Origin: Calothrix sp. NIES-2100
GTDB lineage: Bacteria > Cyanobacteriota > Cyanobacteriia > Cyanobacteriales > Nostocaceae
Direction of reading: 5' to 3'
Assembly (NCBI RefSeq): GCF_002368195.1
Contig: NZ_AP018178.1
Coordinates: 124,001 to 188,000 of the forward strand
DNA length: 64,000 nt
Of the stretch, positions 51,966 to 60,684 are shown in pieces. The notes under the pieces were generated by a model. That model made no database searches. It saw only the letters and a list, made by a program, of their open reading frames with translations, and was not told the DNA's origin. The translations under genes and the position numbers were made by a program. How positions within the stretch are numbered: the stretch's first letter is position 1; every line of letters starts with the position of its first letter.

Positions 51966-54746
51966 ATGAGCAATTACAATCTCAAAAATTATAAAAAAGT
52001 ATCATTCAGGTTTATCCTGATTCTCCCCTTTGTTATCCAGATATTTACTGCTGTGGGACTAGTAGGCTATCTTTCCTGGAAAAATGGAGAGAGGGTAGTC
52101 AATGATCTAGCTAATCAATTAATGCAAAAAATCAATGGACTTGTCGTTCAGCACCTGGATACATATTTAGCAACGCCTCCACAGATTAATCAGATTAATA
52201 CCGATGCTATCAAGTTAAAGCTGATAGATTTAACTAATCTACAAAGCACAGGACATTATTTTTGTCAGCAAATGCAAGTGCTTAATATTGGCTATATTAA
52301 CTTTGCCAATCCCAAAGGCGAATTTATTGGTATTGAACGTTTAGATAATGGGAATCTTTTAATTAATGAAGTTTCCGAAAAGCAAAGGCTTGGTAAACTT
52401 TATGTTTATACTACAGATTCCCAAGGAAATCGTCAGCAGCTAACAGCCGTTAAAAATTACGATCCTCGCTTAGAAGCTTGGTATGCAGATGCCATCAAAA
52501 TGGGTAAACCCTTATGGACTCAAATTTATCAATGGGAAGATAAACCAGAAATTTTCTCGATATCCTCCAGTTTTCCGCTTTATGATGAAGATAATAAGCT
52601 GATTGGGGTAATTGGCATTGATTTAATCTTGTCACAAATTAGTAAGTTTTTAGCAAATTTACAGGTAGGAGCAAAAGGGAAAATATTAATTTTAGAACGT
52701 TCTGGTTTAATAGTTGCTGCTTCTAATCATGAGCTACCATATAATATTATTAATGGTCAAGCAAAACGGCTTTCAGCATTAAACAGTAAAGATGATTTAA
52801 TTAAAGGAACAGCACAATATTTAAAGCAAAAATTTGGCAGTTTTAGAGAAATTAAAGATAGTCAAGAACTTGACTTTCCCCTCAAAGGCGAACGGCAATT
52901 TGTCCAAATTACCCCTTGGCGAGACAAATTTGGCTTGGATTGGCTAGTTATTGTTGTAGTGCCAAAATCCGACTTTATGGCACAAATCGATGCTAATACC
53001 CGTATTAGTATACTCTTGTGTTTAGCAGCATTAGCAGTAGCTATTTTGGTAGGAATGTTGACATCGCGTTGGATTACCAAACCAATTCTACGCTTGCAGG
53101 CTGCAAGTATGGCGATCGCTTCTGGAGAATTAGACCAAAAAGTTGAAATTAAGGGTATAGATGAACTAGAAAGTCTAGCCCAATCTTTTAATCAGATGGC
53201 TGCACAGTTGCAAGCATCTTTCTTAGAACTAGAAACCAGAGTTGAAGAACGTACTAGCGAGTTAAAAACAGCAAAAGAAATTGCTGATAGTGCGAACACA
53301 GCTAAAAGTGAATTTCTGGCAAATATGAGCCACGAACTGCGCACACCACTCAACGGTATCTTAGGATATGCACAAATACTTGAGCTTGACCAAAATTTGA
53401 ATTCCAAACAAAAGAATGCTATCAGCATTATTTACCAGTGTGGTTCCCATCTACTGACTTTGATCAACGATATTCTCGACTTATCAAAAATTGAAGCCCG
53501 AAAACTAGAATTATTTCCCCACGATTTCCACTTGAATAACTTCCTCAACAGTATTTTTCAAATCTGCCAGATCAAAGCTGAGCAAAAAGAAATTTCTTTT
53601 ACTTACCAGGAACTTAATCAACTCCCCACCGCCGTATTAGCTGATGAAAAACGTTTACGCCAAGTGCTACTGAACTTATTAAGTAACGCGATTAAATTTA
53701 CAGATTGCGGTGAAGTCATATTCAAAGTTGGTGTGTGGGATAATTCGCCCAATTTTGAAGATTCTTCAAATCAGGTCAAAAAGGAGGCTGTAGGTCATAA
53801 CCAACCGGAACAATTACCTATAATAAAAATTATATTTCAAATTGAGGATACAGGCGTTGGCATGAGTCCAGAGCAATTACAAAAAATATTCCTACCCTTT
53901 GAACAGGTGGGAAATAAGCAGCGAATGGTAGAGGGAACTGGACTCGGACTAGCTATTAGCCAGAAAATCGTGCAAATGATGGGCAGTGAAATCAAAGTAG
54001 AAAGTGCTTTGGGGGAAGGTAGCAAGTTTTGGTTTGATGTAGATTTACAAGTCTCACAACAATGGATTAATTCAACTTCTAGCAAGCCTACCCATAACAT
54101 TATTGGCTATGAAGGAAATCCCATTAAGGTGCTGGTTGTTGATGATCGATGGGAAAATCGCTCTGTGATTGTTAATCTGTTAGAACCCCTTGGTTTTGTA
54201 CTAATGGAAGCAGTCAACGGACAAGAAGGATTAGCAAAAGCCTTGGCTTGGCAGCCTGAGTTAATCATCACTGACATAGTTATGCCTATACTCAATGGTT
54301 GGGAGATGGTACAAAAGTTACGTTCCCAAGCAGAATTTTCCCAATTGATCGTCATTGCTTCCTCTGCGAATGTCTTCAATTTTGATCAACAACAAAGTTA
54401 TAATTTTGGCTGCAATGATTTTCTTCCCAAGCCTGTGCAGTCAGAGCAACTGTTAACACAGATTCAGAAGCATTTAGGCTTAACTTGGATTTATCAATCA
54501 GGTAGTGCAACTGTCCCACCACCAGCAGCAAATAATCTTGCTTGCGAGTTCATCGTTCCACCTACAGAGGAATTACAAAATCTCTGGACTGCTGCCACCA
54601 TTGGCGATATTGCAGGAGTTGAACAGGAAGCGCAACGACTACAGCAGTTAGATATTAAATATCTAGCCTTTAGTACCAAGCTTTTGGAACTAACTCAAAA
54701 TCTCGATGAAGAAGCCATTCTCAAGTTAATGAAACAGTATATTTGA
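51966..54746 (+). CDS. Membrane hybrid histidine kinase with periplasmic dCache-like sensor
   Basis: The 926-residue protein has a first membrane segment near residues 14-32 and a second near 345-370, enclosing a periplasmic dCache-type sensor. HAMP (about 370-425) leads to a coiled coil and HisKA with FLANMSHELRTPLNGILGY. HATPase motifs NLLSNAIKF, DTGVGMS and GTGLGLAIS follow. A receiver domain has VLVVDDRWENRSVIV and the Asp in ELIITDIVMPILNGWE, and the C-terminal helices (about 860-926) resemble the usual dimerisation extension. The stop overlaps the TTG start-frame of the next gene, suggesting an operon with the second kinase. Confidence 0.95.
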   Translation: MSNYNLKNYKKVSFRFILILPFVIQIFTAVGLVGYLSWKNGERVVNDLANQLMQKINGLVVQHLDTYLATPPQINQINTDAIKLKLIDLTNLQSTGHYFCQQMQVLNIGYINFANPKGEFIGIERLDNGNLLINEVSEKQRLGKLYVYTTDSQGNRQQLTAVKNYDPRLEAWYADAIKMGKPLWTQIYQWEDKPEIFSISSSFPLYDEDNKLIGVIGIDLILSQISKFLANLQVGAKGKILILERSGLIVAASNHELPYNIINGQAKRLSALNSKDDLIKGTAQYLKQKFGSFREIKDSQELDFPLKGERQFVQITPWRDKFGLDWLVIVVVPKSDFMAQIDANTRISILLCLAALAVAILVGMLTSRWITKPILRLQAASMAIASGELDQKVEIKGIDELESLAQSFNQMAAQLQASFLELETRVEERTSELKTAKEIADSANTAKSEFLANMSHELRTPLNGILGYAQILELDQNLNSKQKNAISIIYQCGSHLLTLINDILDLSKIEARKLELFPHDFHLNNFLNSIFQICQIKAEQKEISFTYQELNQLPTAVLADEKRLRQVLLNLLSNAIKFTDCGEVIFKVGVWDNSPNFEDSSNQVKKEAVGHNQPEQLPIIKIIFQIEDTGVGMSPEQLQKIFLPFEQVGNKQRMVEGTGLGLAISQKIVQMMGSEIKVESALGEGSKFWFDVDLQVSQQWINSTSSKPTHNIIGYEGNPIKVLVVDDRWENRSVIVNLLEPLGFVLMEAVNGQEGLAKALAWQPELIITDIVMPILNGWEMVQKLRSQAEFSQLIVIASSANVFNFDQQQSYNFGCNDFLPKPVQSEQLLTQIQKHLGLTWIYQSGSATVPPPAANNLACEFIVPPTEELQNLWTAATIGDIAGVEQEAQRLQQLDIKYLAFSTKLLELTQNLDEEAILKLMKQYI

Positions 54747-54757
54747 CAACCGTAAAT

Positions 54758-56047
54758 ATGGTTAATGATAAACAAAACCTCATTATGATTGTTGATGATA
54801 ACCCAACAAATGCCAAGGTACTGTTTGAGTTTTTACAAGCATCAGGTTTTCGCGTTTTAGTTGCCAAAAGTGGCGAAAGTGCTTTAGAGAAATTGCAAGT
54901 AGTGTCTCCTGACCTAATTCTATTAGATGTCATGATGCCGGGAATTGATGGCTTTGAAACTTGTCGTCGCTTAAAAGAAAACAAGGCTACCCAAGATATC
55001 CCAGTTATTTTTATGACGGCGCTATCAGATGTGGTAGATAAAGTTAAAGGTTTAACTCTCGGTGCAGTAGATTACATTACCAAGCCATTTCAACCAGAAG
55101 ATGTACGAGCTAGGATTAATCTTCATTTAAAACTATGTCAACTCAACCAAAAGCTAGAACAACGCGCAGCAGAGTTAACTGCTACTGTTGAGCAGCTAAA
55201 ACAATCTCAACAGCGGTTGGTACAAAGTGAAAAAATGTCTTCTTTAGGTCAGTTGGTAGCAGGAATTGCTCATGAAATTAATAACCCTACTAGCTTTGTA
55301 CAAGGTAATCTCACCTATGCACAGAAATATATGCAAGACTTGATCGATCACATCCATCTTTATAAAAATCAGGCTTCCGCAACAGAAATCGCCCAACATG
55401 CAGCCAAAATTGATTTTGAATATCTCCTCAAAGACTTCCCGCACATCCTCCATTCCATGCAAGAAGGAATAGAGCGGATCGGCGATATTAGTAATTCTCT
55501 ACGCACCTTTGCTCGTGCTGATAACATGGTGAAAATTCCTTTTAATATTCACGATGGTATCGACAGTACTATTTTAATTCTTAAACATAGATTGAAAGCT
55601 TCTAATACTCACCCAGCAATTGAAATTATCCGAGATTACGATGATTTACCTGAGGTAGAATGCTTTCCTGGTCAATTAAATCAAGTATTTATGAATCTTT
55701 TAACTAATGCTATTGATGCTTTAGAAGAGTCTAATGTCGGGCGTAGCTATAAAGAAATTATAGCTAATCCCAATTTTATTAAAATTAAAACTAAGTTAAA
55801 TGAAGATGAAAATAATATTTTAATTATGATTAAAGATAATGGTTTAGGTATTCCTGAGGAAATCAAATCACAAATATTTGATCATTTATTCACAACTAAA
55901 GTTGTAGGTAAAGGTACAGGCTTAGGCTTAGCAATTACTCAGCAAATCATTGTTGAGAAACACGGGGGAAGTATAGAGGTTAATTCAATCCCCGGTGAAG
56001 GTGCAGAATTTGTAATTACTCTGCCGATTGATGATGAATTTAGGTAA
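54758..56047 (+). CDS. Receiver-linked histidine kinase
   Basis: The 429-residue cytoplasmic protein has an N-terminal receiver (MIVDDNPTNAKVLFEFL, LILLDVMMPGIDGFE, YITKPF), a coiled coil (RAAELTATVEQLKQSQQRLVQ), then HisKA GQLVAGIAHEINNPTSF and HATPase with LLTNAIDAL, DNGLGIP and GTGLGLAIT. Receiver-then-kinase order suits the second step of a phosphorelay from the gene upstream. I prefer ATG 54758 to the TTG at 54743 that overlaps the upstream stop. It ends 43 bp before the convergent ndhB. Confidence 0.93.
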   Translation: MVNDKQNLIMIVDDNPTNAKVLFEFLQASGFRVLVAKSGESALEKLQVVSPDLILLDVMMPGIDGFETCRRLKENKATQDIPVIFMTALSDVVDKVKGLTLGAVDYITKPFQPEDVRARINLHLKLCQLNQKLEQRAAELTATVEQLKQSQQRLVQSEKMSSLGQLVAGIAHEINNPTSFVQGNLTYAQKYMQDLIDHIHLYKNQASATEIAQHAAKIDFEYLLKDFPHILHSMQEGIERIGDISNSLRTFARADNMVKIPFNIHDGIDSTILILKHRLKASNTHPAIEIIRDYDDLPEVECFPGQLNQVFMNLLTNAIDALEESNVGRSYKEIIANPNFIKIKTKLNEDENNILIMIKDNGLGIPEEIKSQIFDHLFTTKVVGKGTGLGLAITQQIIVEKHGGSIEVNSIPGEGAEFVITLPIDDEFR

Positions 56048-56090
56048 TAGGTAATTGCTGTTTTTAATTACCTATTACCTATTGACTAAT

Positions 56091-57653
56091 TTACAAGCTG
56101 TCTGAATGCTCGGTGTTAACGGCACTTGCCTGAGTGCTAACAACATTAGTTGCTTGCAATATAGCAGTATGAGCAACTGAATTATTAGCTAAGGTAAACA
56201 GAGGATTTGACAAAATCCCGGCGATGGAGGTAGCAATTAAAGTTACTATCAACCCCACCTGCAAAGGTCTAAATCCAGGTAAATTCCAACGTATTGCGGG
56301 ATAATTCTTGACTACGTCAGACATTTCGTGGGGTTCTTTGACTACCATCATCTTGACTACACGAATGTAGTAGTAGATGGAGACAACACTGGTAACTAAG
56401 CCTAACAGGACTAGCCAGTAAAGACCTGCTTGCCAACCTGCCCAGAACAAGTAAATTTTGCCAAAAAACCCAGCTAGTGGTGGAATACCACCCAAAGACA
56501 GCAGGGAGATACTCAAGCCCAATGTGAGAAGTGGATCTTTTTGATATAAGCCAGAGTATTCGGCAATTTGGTCTGTTCCTGTCCGTAGAGAAAACAGAAT
56601 GATGCAGGTGAAGCCACACAGGTTCATGAACAGATAGACCAGTAAGTAAAATATCATACTGGCATATCCGGCATCAGTACCAGCAATCAAGCCAATCATC
56701 ACAAACCCTGCTTGGGCAATGGATGAATAAGCTAGCATCCGTTTCATGCTGGTTTGTGCTAGGGCAACTACGTTACCCAGTATCATGCTGAGAACGGCAA
56801 GAGCAGTGAAGACGAATCTCCACTCATCAGCTACTAGGGGAAAGACTGTGGTGAGTAAGCGGATAGCTAGGGCAAAACCTGCTGCTTTGGAGCCTACAGA
56901 TAAAAAGGCAATCACTGGGGTGGGAGCGCCTTCGTAAACGTCTGGAGTCCATTGGTGGAAGGGTGCAGCAGAAATTTTGAAGCCAATGCCGGCAATCACA
57001 AACACAAGGGAAATTACTATACCCAATGACTGACCGATATTAGCTTTGGCTATGCCATTGGCGATCGCACTCAATTCTGTTTGTCCACCCGATAACCCGT
57101 ACAGCAGCGACACGCCATATAAAAATACTGCTGTACTGGAAGCACCAATCAACAGATATTTCAGCGCCGCTTCATTCGAGCGTGGGTCACGCTTGGTATA
57201 ACCTGTTAACAAATAAGAGGAAATACTCAGGGTTTCTAGGGAGATGAAAATCATCACTAACTCACTAGCCCCGGATAAGAACATTCCTCCTAGGGTAGCG
57301 GTTAACAAAATCGCAATGAATTCTGCTAAAGCAGTGCCACTCTGCTCCACATAGCGAATGGACATTAAGATGGTAACAGCCGCAGATAAGGCAATAATAC
57401 CGCGAAAGACGATACTGAGGTCGTCACTGTTAAAGCCACCGCTAAAGGAGATGGGATTGGTAGCATCCCATTGAAAGTACAGGGCGACAGTCGCAGCTAG
57501 TAAACCTGCGATCGCTAGATACCCAATCCAGCGTGAAGATGTACGCCCCAAAATCAAATCAACAATCAAAACCCCCAAGAGGGTGAGAATGACAATCCCC
57601 TCTGGTAAAATCGTTCCAGCATTTAACTGGGATGCAAGATTAGCAAAATCCAT
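56091..57653 (-). CDS. ndhB: NAD(P)H-quinone oxidoreductase subunit 2 (NdhB)
   Basis: This 520-residue membrane subunit of the cyanobacterial NDH-1 complex is needed for respiration, cyclic electron flow and CO2 uptake. It has about 14 helices and the antiporter-like fold with the conserved KxxP-type segment GIGFKISAAPFHQWTPDVYEGAPTPVIAFLS and SLGGIPPLAGFFGKIYLF. Length is standard. It is monocistronic here and is convergent with the kinase gene upstream on the map. Confidence 0.97.
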   Translation of the reverse strand: MDFANLASQLNAGTILPEGIVILTLLGVLIVDLILGRTSSRWIGYLAIAGLLAATVALYFQWDATNPISFSGGFNSDDLSIVFRGIIALSAAVTILMSIRYVEQSGTALAEFIAILLTATLGGMFLSGASELVMIFISLETLSISSYLLTGYTKRDPRSNEAALKYLLIGASSTAVFLYGVSLLYGLSGGQTELSAIANGIAKANIGQSLGIVISLVFVIAGIGFKISAAPFHQWTPDVYEGAPTPVIAFLSVGSKAAGFALAIRLLTTVFPLVADEWRFVFTALAVLSMILGNVVALAQTSMKRMLAYSSIAQAGFVMIGLIAGTDAGYASMIFYLLVYLFMNLCGFTCIILFSLRTGTDQIAEYSGLYQKDPLLTLGLSISLLSLGGIPPLAGFFGKIYLFWAGWQAGLYWLVLLGLVTSVVSIYYYIRVVKMMVVKEPHEMSDVVKNYPAIRWNLPGFRPLQVGLIVTLIATSIAGILSNPLFTLANNSVAHTAILQATNVVSTQASAVNTEHSDSL

Positions 57654-58064
57654 GAGTTGTATAGGTTTTGGCGATTAGACATCAAGGCTAACTTTGTTCA
57701 TTCTATCTATTGTTCTGAACTAAAGTTCCATAAACCTTTCTATCTGTTTCCATAGATTAGCCTCTTGTCAGCAGACATCCCTCACAATCATGTGGATGGA
57801 ACTGGTATATTTGCAACCTGTCATTGCCTGCGCAGCGAAGCAATCCCAGCCTTTGCGATTGCTTCGCTCCGCTCGCAATGACGTTGTATAAGCAATCAAG
57901 TGAACATGATATCATTCATTGAAAAATAAGCAGTTCAAATATAAAGCTGAACTGCTTAATATATCAACCAGCAGTCCAGTGAGCTACTGAATCTGCTAAT
58001 TATGGAATAATTGTTGTTTAGGTAATGTTTTTTAACGCTTTGCCTTGATGCATACCCTCAAGAC
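57654..58064. other. Spacer between ndhB and the RNA-binding protein gene
   Basis: It contains a dispersed repeat GCGATTGCTTCGCTCCGCTCGCAATGACG (57858-57884), also seen at about 38370-38410, and the hairpin at 57922-57956 listed as a terminator. No gene is seen. Confidence 0.5.
57922..57956 (-). terminator. Probable terminator of the RNA-binding protein gene
   Basis: On the minus strand AGCAGTTCA pairs with TGAACTGCT (9 bp) around GCTTTATATT, followed by TATTTTTC. It lies about 110 bp past the gene. Confidence 0.6.
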
Positions 58065-58376
58065 TTAATAATGTCTGGAGTATCCACTGGCATTTCTTCC
58101 CCAATTGCCACCGCCAGAGCGAGTACTTTTCTCCTCCCGTGGTCTAGCTTTATTAACTTTCATTACACGCCCCATCCATTCGGCACCATCCAGAGCTTGA
58201 ATAGCTGCATCTTCTGCGGCTGATGTTTCCATTTCCACGAAACCAAAGCCCCGCGCGCGACCAGTTTCCCGATCTGTGGGTAATTGAACTCGCTTAACAG
58301 AACCGTACTCAGAAAATACCTTAGTGAGGTCGTCTTGTGTGACGCTGTAGGATAGGTTCCCTACGTAGATAGACAT
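58065..58376 (-). CDS. RRM-type RNA-binding protein (Rbp family)
   Basis: The 103-residue protein has a single RNA-recognition motif: RNP2 in MSIYVGNLSY and RNP1 in RARGFGFVEM. After the RRM (1-80) a short Gly/Ser/Arg tail (SGGGNWGRNASGYSRHY) follows. This is the cyanobacterial Rbp family, several of which are cold-induced. The 5' leader (about 60 bp shown) is AT-rich and could be the cold-responsive part, but I cannot show that. The monocistronic placement is usual. Confidence 0.92.
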   Translation of the reverse strand: MSIYVGNLSYSVTQDDLTKVFSEYGSVKRVQLPTDRETGRARGFGFVEMETSAAEDAAIQALDGAEWMGRVMKVNKARPREEKSTRSGGGNWGRNASGYSRHY

Positions 58377-58589
58377 GAAACTCTCCAGAATCCATTGATG
58401 CAGAGATGCTTATCCGGAGAGCAGCTTGCAATTATGACTAAAAACAAGATCCTTATCACCGAATTTAACTTCTCCAATTTTATGCTAACACAACTTTTCT
58501 CTAGCTAGGCGATAAATCTTATCCATTTGTCATAATGTGTGCTAGAATACGGTATTTTTTGTAATTTTGTCTACTATATTGGTCAGCTT

Positions 58590-59831
58590 TCAGGTTTGGA
58601 TAGCAAATTCCTCTGGGGGAATACCCCAATTTACCCAGCAAATAGCCTCATGGGCTGATTTCATCTCAGGTGGAACTCGCAAAGCGTGTATGAATCCAGT
58701 ACTGGGACAAGTCATTTTTAATAAGTAAATTGGTTCTTCATCAACATCAGCATCAATTTTTAATAGCGTATATTCTGCCCAACTATCTAATTCAATGGCT
58801 TGTAATTCTTGGCAAATTCGGGCGTAACCAATACCTTGAATTAACACTCGCCGTAGTTCGGCATTATCTTCTGTTAATAACCATTGCGATCGCCATTGTT
58901 GCGGGTTGAGTTTACCGTATTCTTCCGGTAAGGTGACACCGTGATAAGAGTAGAGGCTAAATCCATCAGCATACTGTATGGCTGGTTCACCTTCTGCGTG
59001 GAGGCGATTTTGATTATCGAAGCGGAGTTGAAGCGGGCGATCGCAGATAATTACAGCCTTATCAAAAGCAAAAATCCATCCACACTCTTTAATTAAAGAT
59101 TGATATATTAACCATTCTGGTAGAATTTCCGAAAACCATACACAAGCAATAATAAAATCCCTAAAGCTGTTAATTTTACACTCTTCTTCTGGCTGAAAAC
59201 ATAGCCCAAAGAAATTATTTATGTAAGAGTATAAACTGGCTTGGAGAGAAGATGATAGCCGACTTCCGAGTTGCAGGTTTATTTGTTGCCAATCTTCACT
59301 TTGTAGTTGTTCATTCAGATATATTTTGATGTAATTTTCTAGTATCAAACTTAGCCTAAAACCTAAAATGTCGGAAAAATTGTTATTCAATTTACCATAC
59401 ACCAGTTCATCGTATAGTTCTTCATCGATTTTGATATCCTGAAAAACTTGAGGATATATTGAATAACTCAGATCGCTGAAGAACGAAGTTTGTCTTCCCA
59501 ATTGCTCTAGTGGCTTTTCTAGCAACTCCCGTTGCAGCCTTTTTAGGTTACTAATTGATGAATTATTTAATTGGCTAACAACTTTGTTATTTAATTCCTG
59601 CTTCAAGGACTCAAGCTTGTCAAAGATAGTAGATTTTAGAGCTACATAAGGACTTTCATAAAAAATAATGTTAGGAGCATTCTTACCAATTGCTATGTAG
59701 GCTGCTTTTACTGCTGACGCAGCTTTTTCACGATCAATTCGCTCAGTTGAAAGTGCAATATTTCGCCATTTTTTCCGATAAACTGGAATTAAAGCTTCTT
59801 GTTGGGGCGTTAACTTTTCAATCAGCGACAT
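58590..59831 (-). CDS. DUF6745 domain protein
   Basis: The 413-residue protein starts MSLIEKLTPQQEALIPVYRKKWRNIALSTERIDREKA, which matches DUF6745 proteins that I recall in cyanobacteria and actinobacteria. The C-terminal third has GIGYARICQELQAIELDSWAEYTLLKID and PEMKSAHEAICWVNWGI. No catalytic signature is known. Its start overlaps the end of a 97-residue partner gene by 14 bp, which is unusual and implies translational coupling. Confidence 0.75.
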   Translation of the reverse strand: MSLIEKLTPQQEALIPVYRKKWRNIALSTERIDREKAASAVKAAYIAIGKNAPNIIFYESPYVALKSTIFDKLESLKQELNNKVVSQLNNSSISNLKRLQRELLEKPLEQLGRQTSFFSDLSYSIYPQVFQDIKIDEELYDELVYGKLNNNFSDILGFRLSLILENYIKIYLNEQLQSEDWQQINLQLGSRLSSSLQASLYSYINNFFGLCFQPEEECKINSFRDFIIACVWFSEILPEWLIYQSLIKECGWIFAFDKAVIICDRPLQLRFDNQNRLHAEGEPAIQYADGFSLYSYHGVTLPEEYGKLNPQQWRSQWLLTEDNAELRRVLIQGIGYARICQELQAIELDSWAEYTLLKIDADVDEEPIYLLKMTCPSTGFIHALRVPPEMKSAHEAICWVNWGIPPEEFAIQT

Positions 59832-60111
59832 AGCGCCACCCTTCAGGCTCGTATTCTCTTTGAATTCTCACCATCCAATGACCTTGGGGAACTGCGATCG
59901 CCTGATGTTCCTCATGAGCAAGCAAAGCAGTCCGGGAATACACACGCAGGTAGAGAGCATCATTCTTTAAGAATAATTTTGCTTTGCCCTCAGTAATCCG
60001 ATGCTTATGTCCAGTTACCTCACCTTCTGCCAAAGTCAAGTGAGGTAATCTTTCTCCCTCGACTTGTTCCACAGGTTGTAAAATGACATCACCTTGACGG
60101 ATTGGTTGCAT
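59818..60111 (-). CDS. Small partner protein of the DUF6745 gene
   Basis: The 97-residue protein reads MQPIRQGDVILQPVEQVEGERLPHLTLAEGEVTGHKHRI and ends REYEPEGWRYVAD. It appears to be an all-beta domain. The GEVTGHKHRI motif, with two His, could bind metal. It is encoded first in a two-gene unit and overlaps DUF6745. Such pairs appear to be conserved, though I cannot confirm it. Function unknown. Confidence 0.75.
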   Translation of the reverse strand: MQPIRQGDVILQPVEQVEGERLPHLTLAEGEVTGHKHRITEGKAKLFLKNDALYLRVYSRTALLAHEEHQAIAVPQGHWMVRIQREYEPEGWRYVAD

Positions 60112-60684
60112 ACTTTTGCCTCCTAGCAGTAGGTATCAACCCCACTTCGCTTTTTCTCTCAAATTTGATTTAATTTTGGCACAACCTTCTTTGAAATAGG
60201 GAAATGAGGAGGATGTGGTTCGACACTTCTGTGAGCTTCTCAGTGCATCGCTTCGCGGTAGTTGAATCTCACTAACCGGGGGAAGAGGGGGACAAGGGAG
60301 ACAAGGAGGACAAGGGAAAGGGGACAAGGGGGAATCATGCAAGAGACTTCTCTGTTGTCTTCCCCTTAGCTCGCGATCGCCGAATCTCTCCAAAAAACAG
60401 GACGTATCGTTGTATTACACTTGGGGGGTATTTTGAAAACTGTAGTCGCCAATTTTGCTGAGATAAGTTAAAGATTGAAATAGCTGGAAATTCACAGCCG
60501 GCGTTTTCCTCCCTTATTATCTGGAAAGGACTATGCCCAAACTGTAGCGGATTTTTACCCTCATGGGCATTTTGTGTGAGGATCAACTCACATCAAAAAG
60601 CGCGACGTTTTAATTTGACATCTCGCCGAAATCGTCTAAATTTGCTTGTTTAGCTGAGCAGCTATTCTTTTTTTTAAAATTTCC
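60112..60684. other. Intergenic region between the DUF6745 pair and topA
   Basis: It holds a G/A-rich tract (GGGGGACAAGGGAGACAAGG near 60283) like the C/T tracts elsewhere, and two short minus-strand frames (60136-60393 and 60335-60586) that I do not believe. The topA promoter must be at about 60550-60680. Confidence 0.45.

Noticed and set aside
60136..60586. Two minus-strand frames upstream of topA
   Set aside because: G/A tract and low-complexity residues; no start signal and no family.
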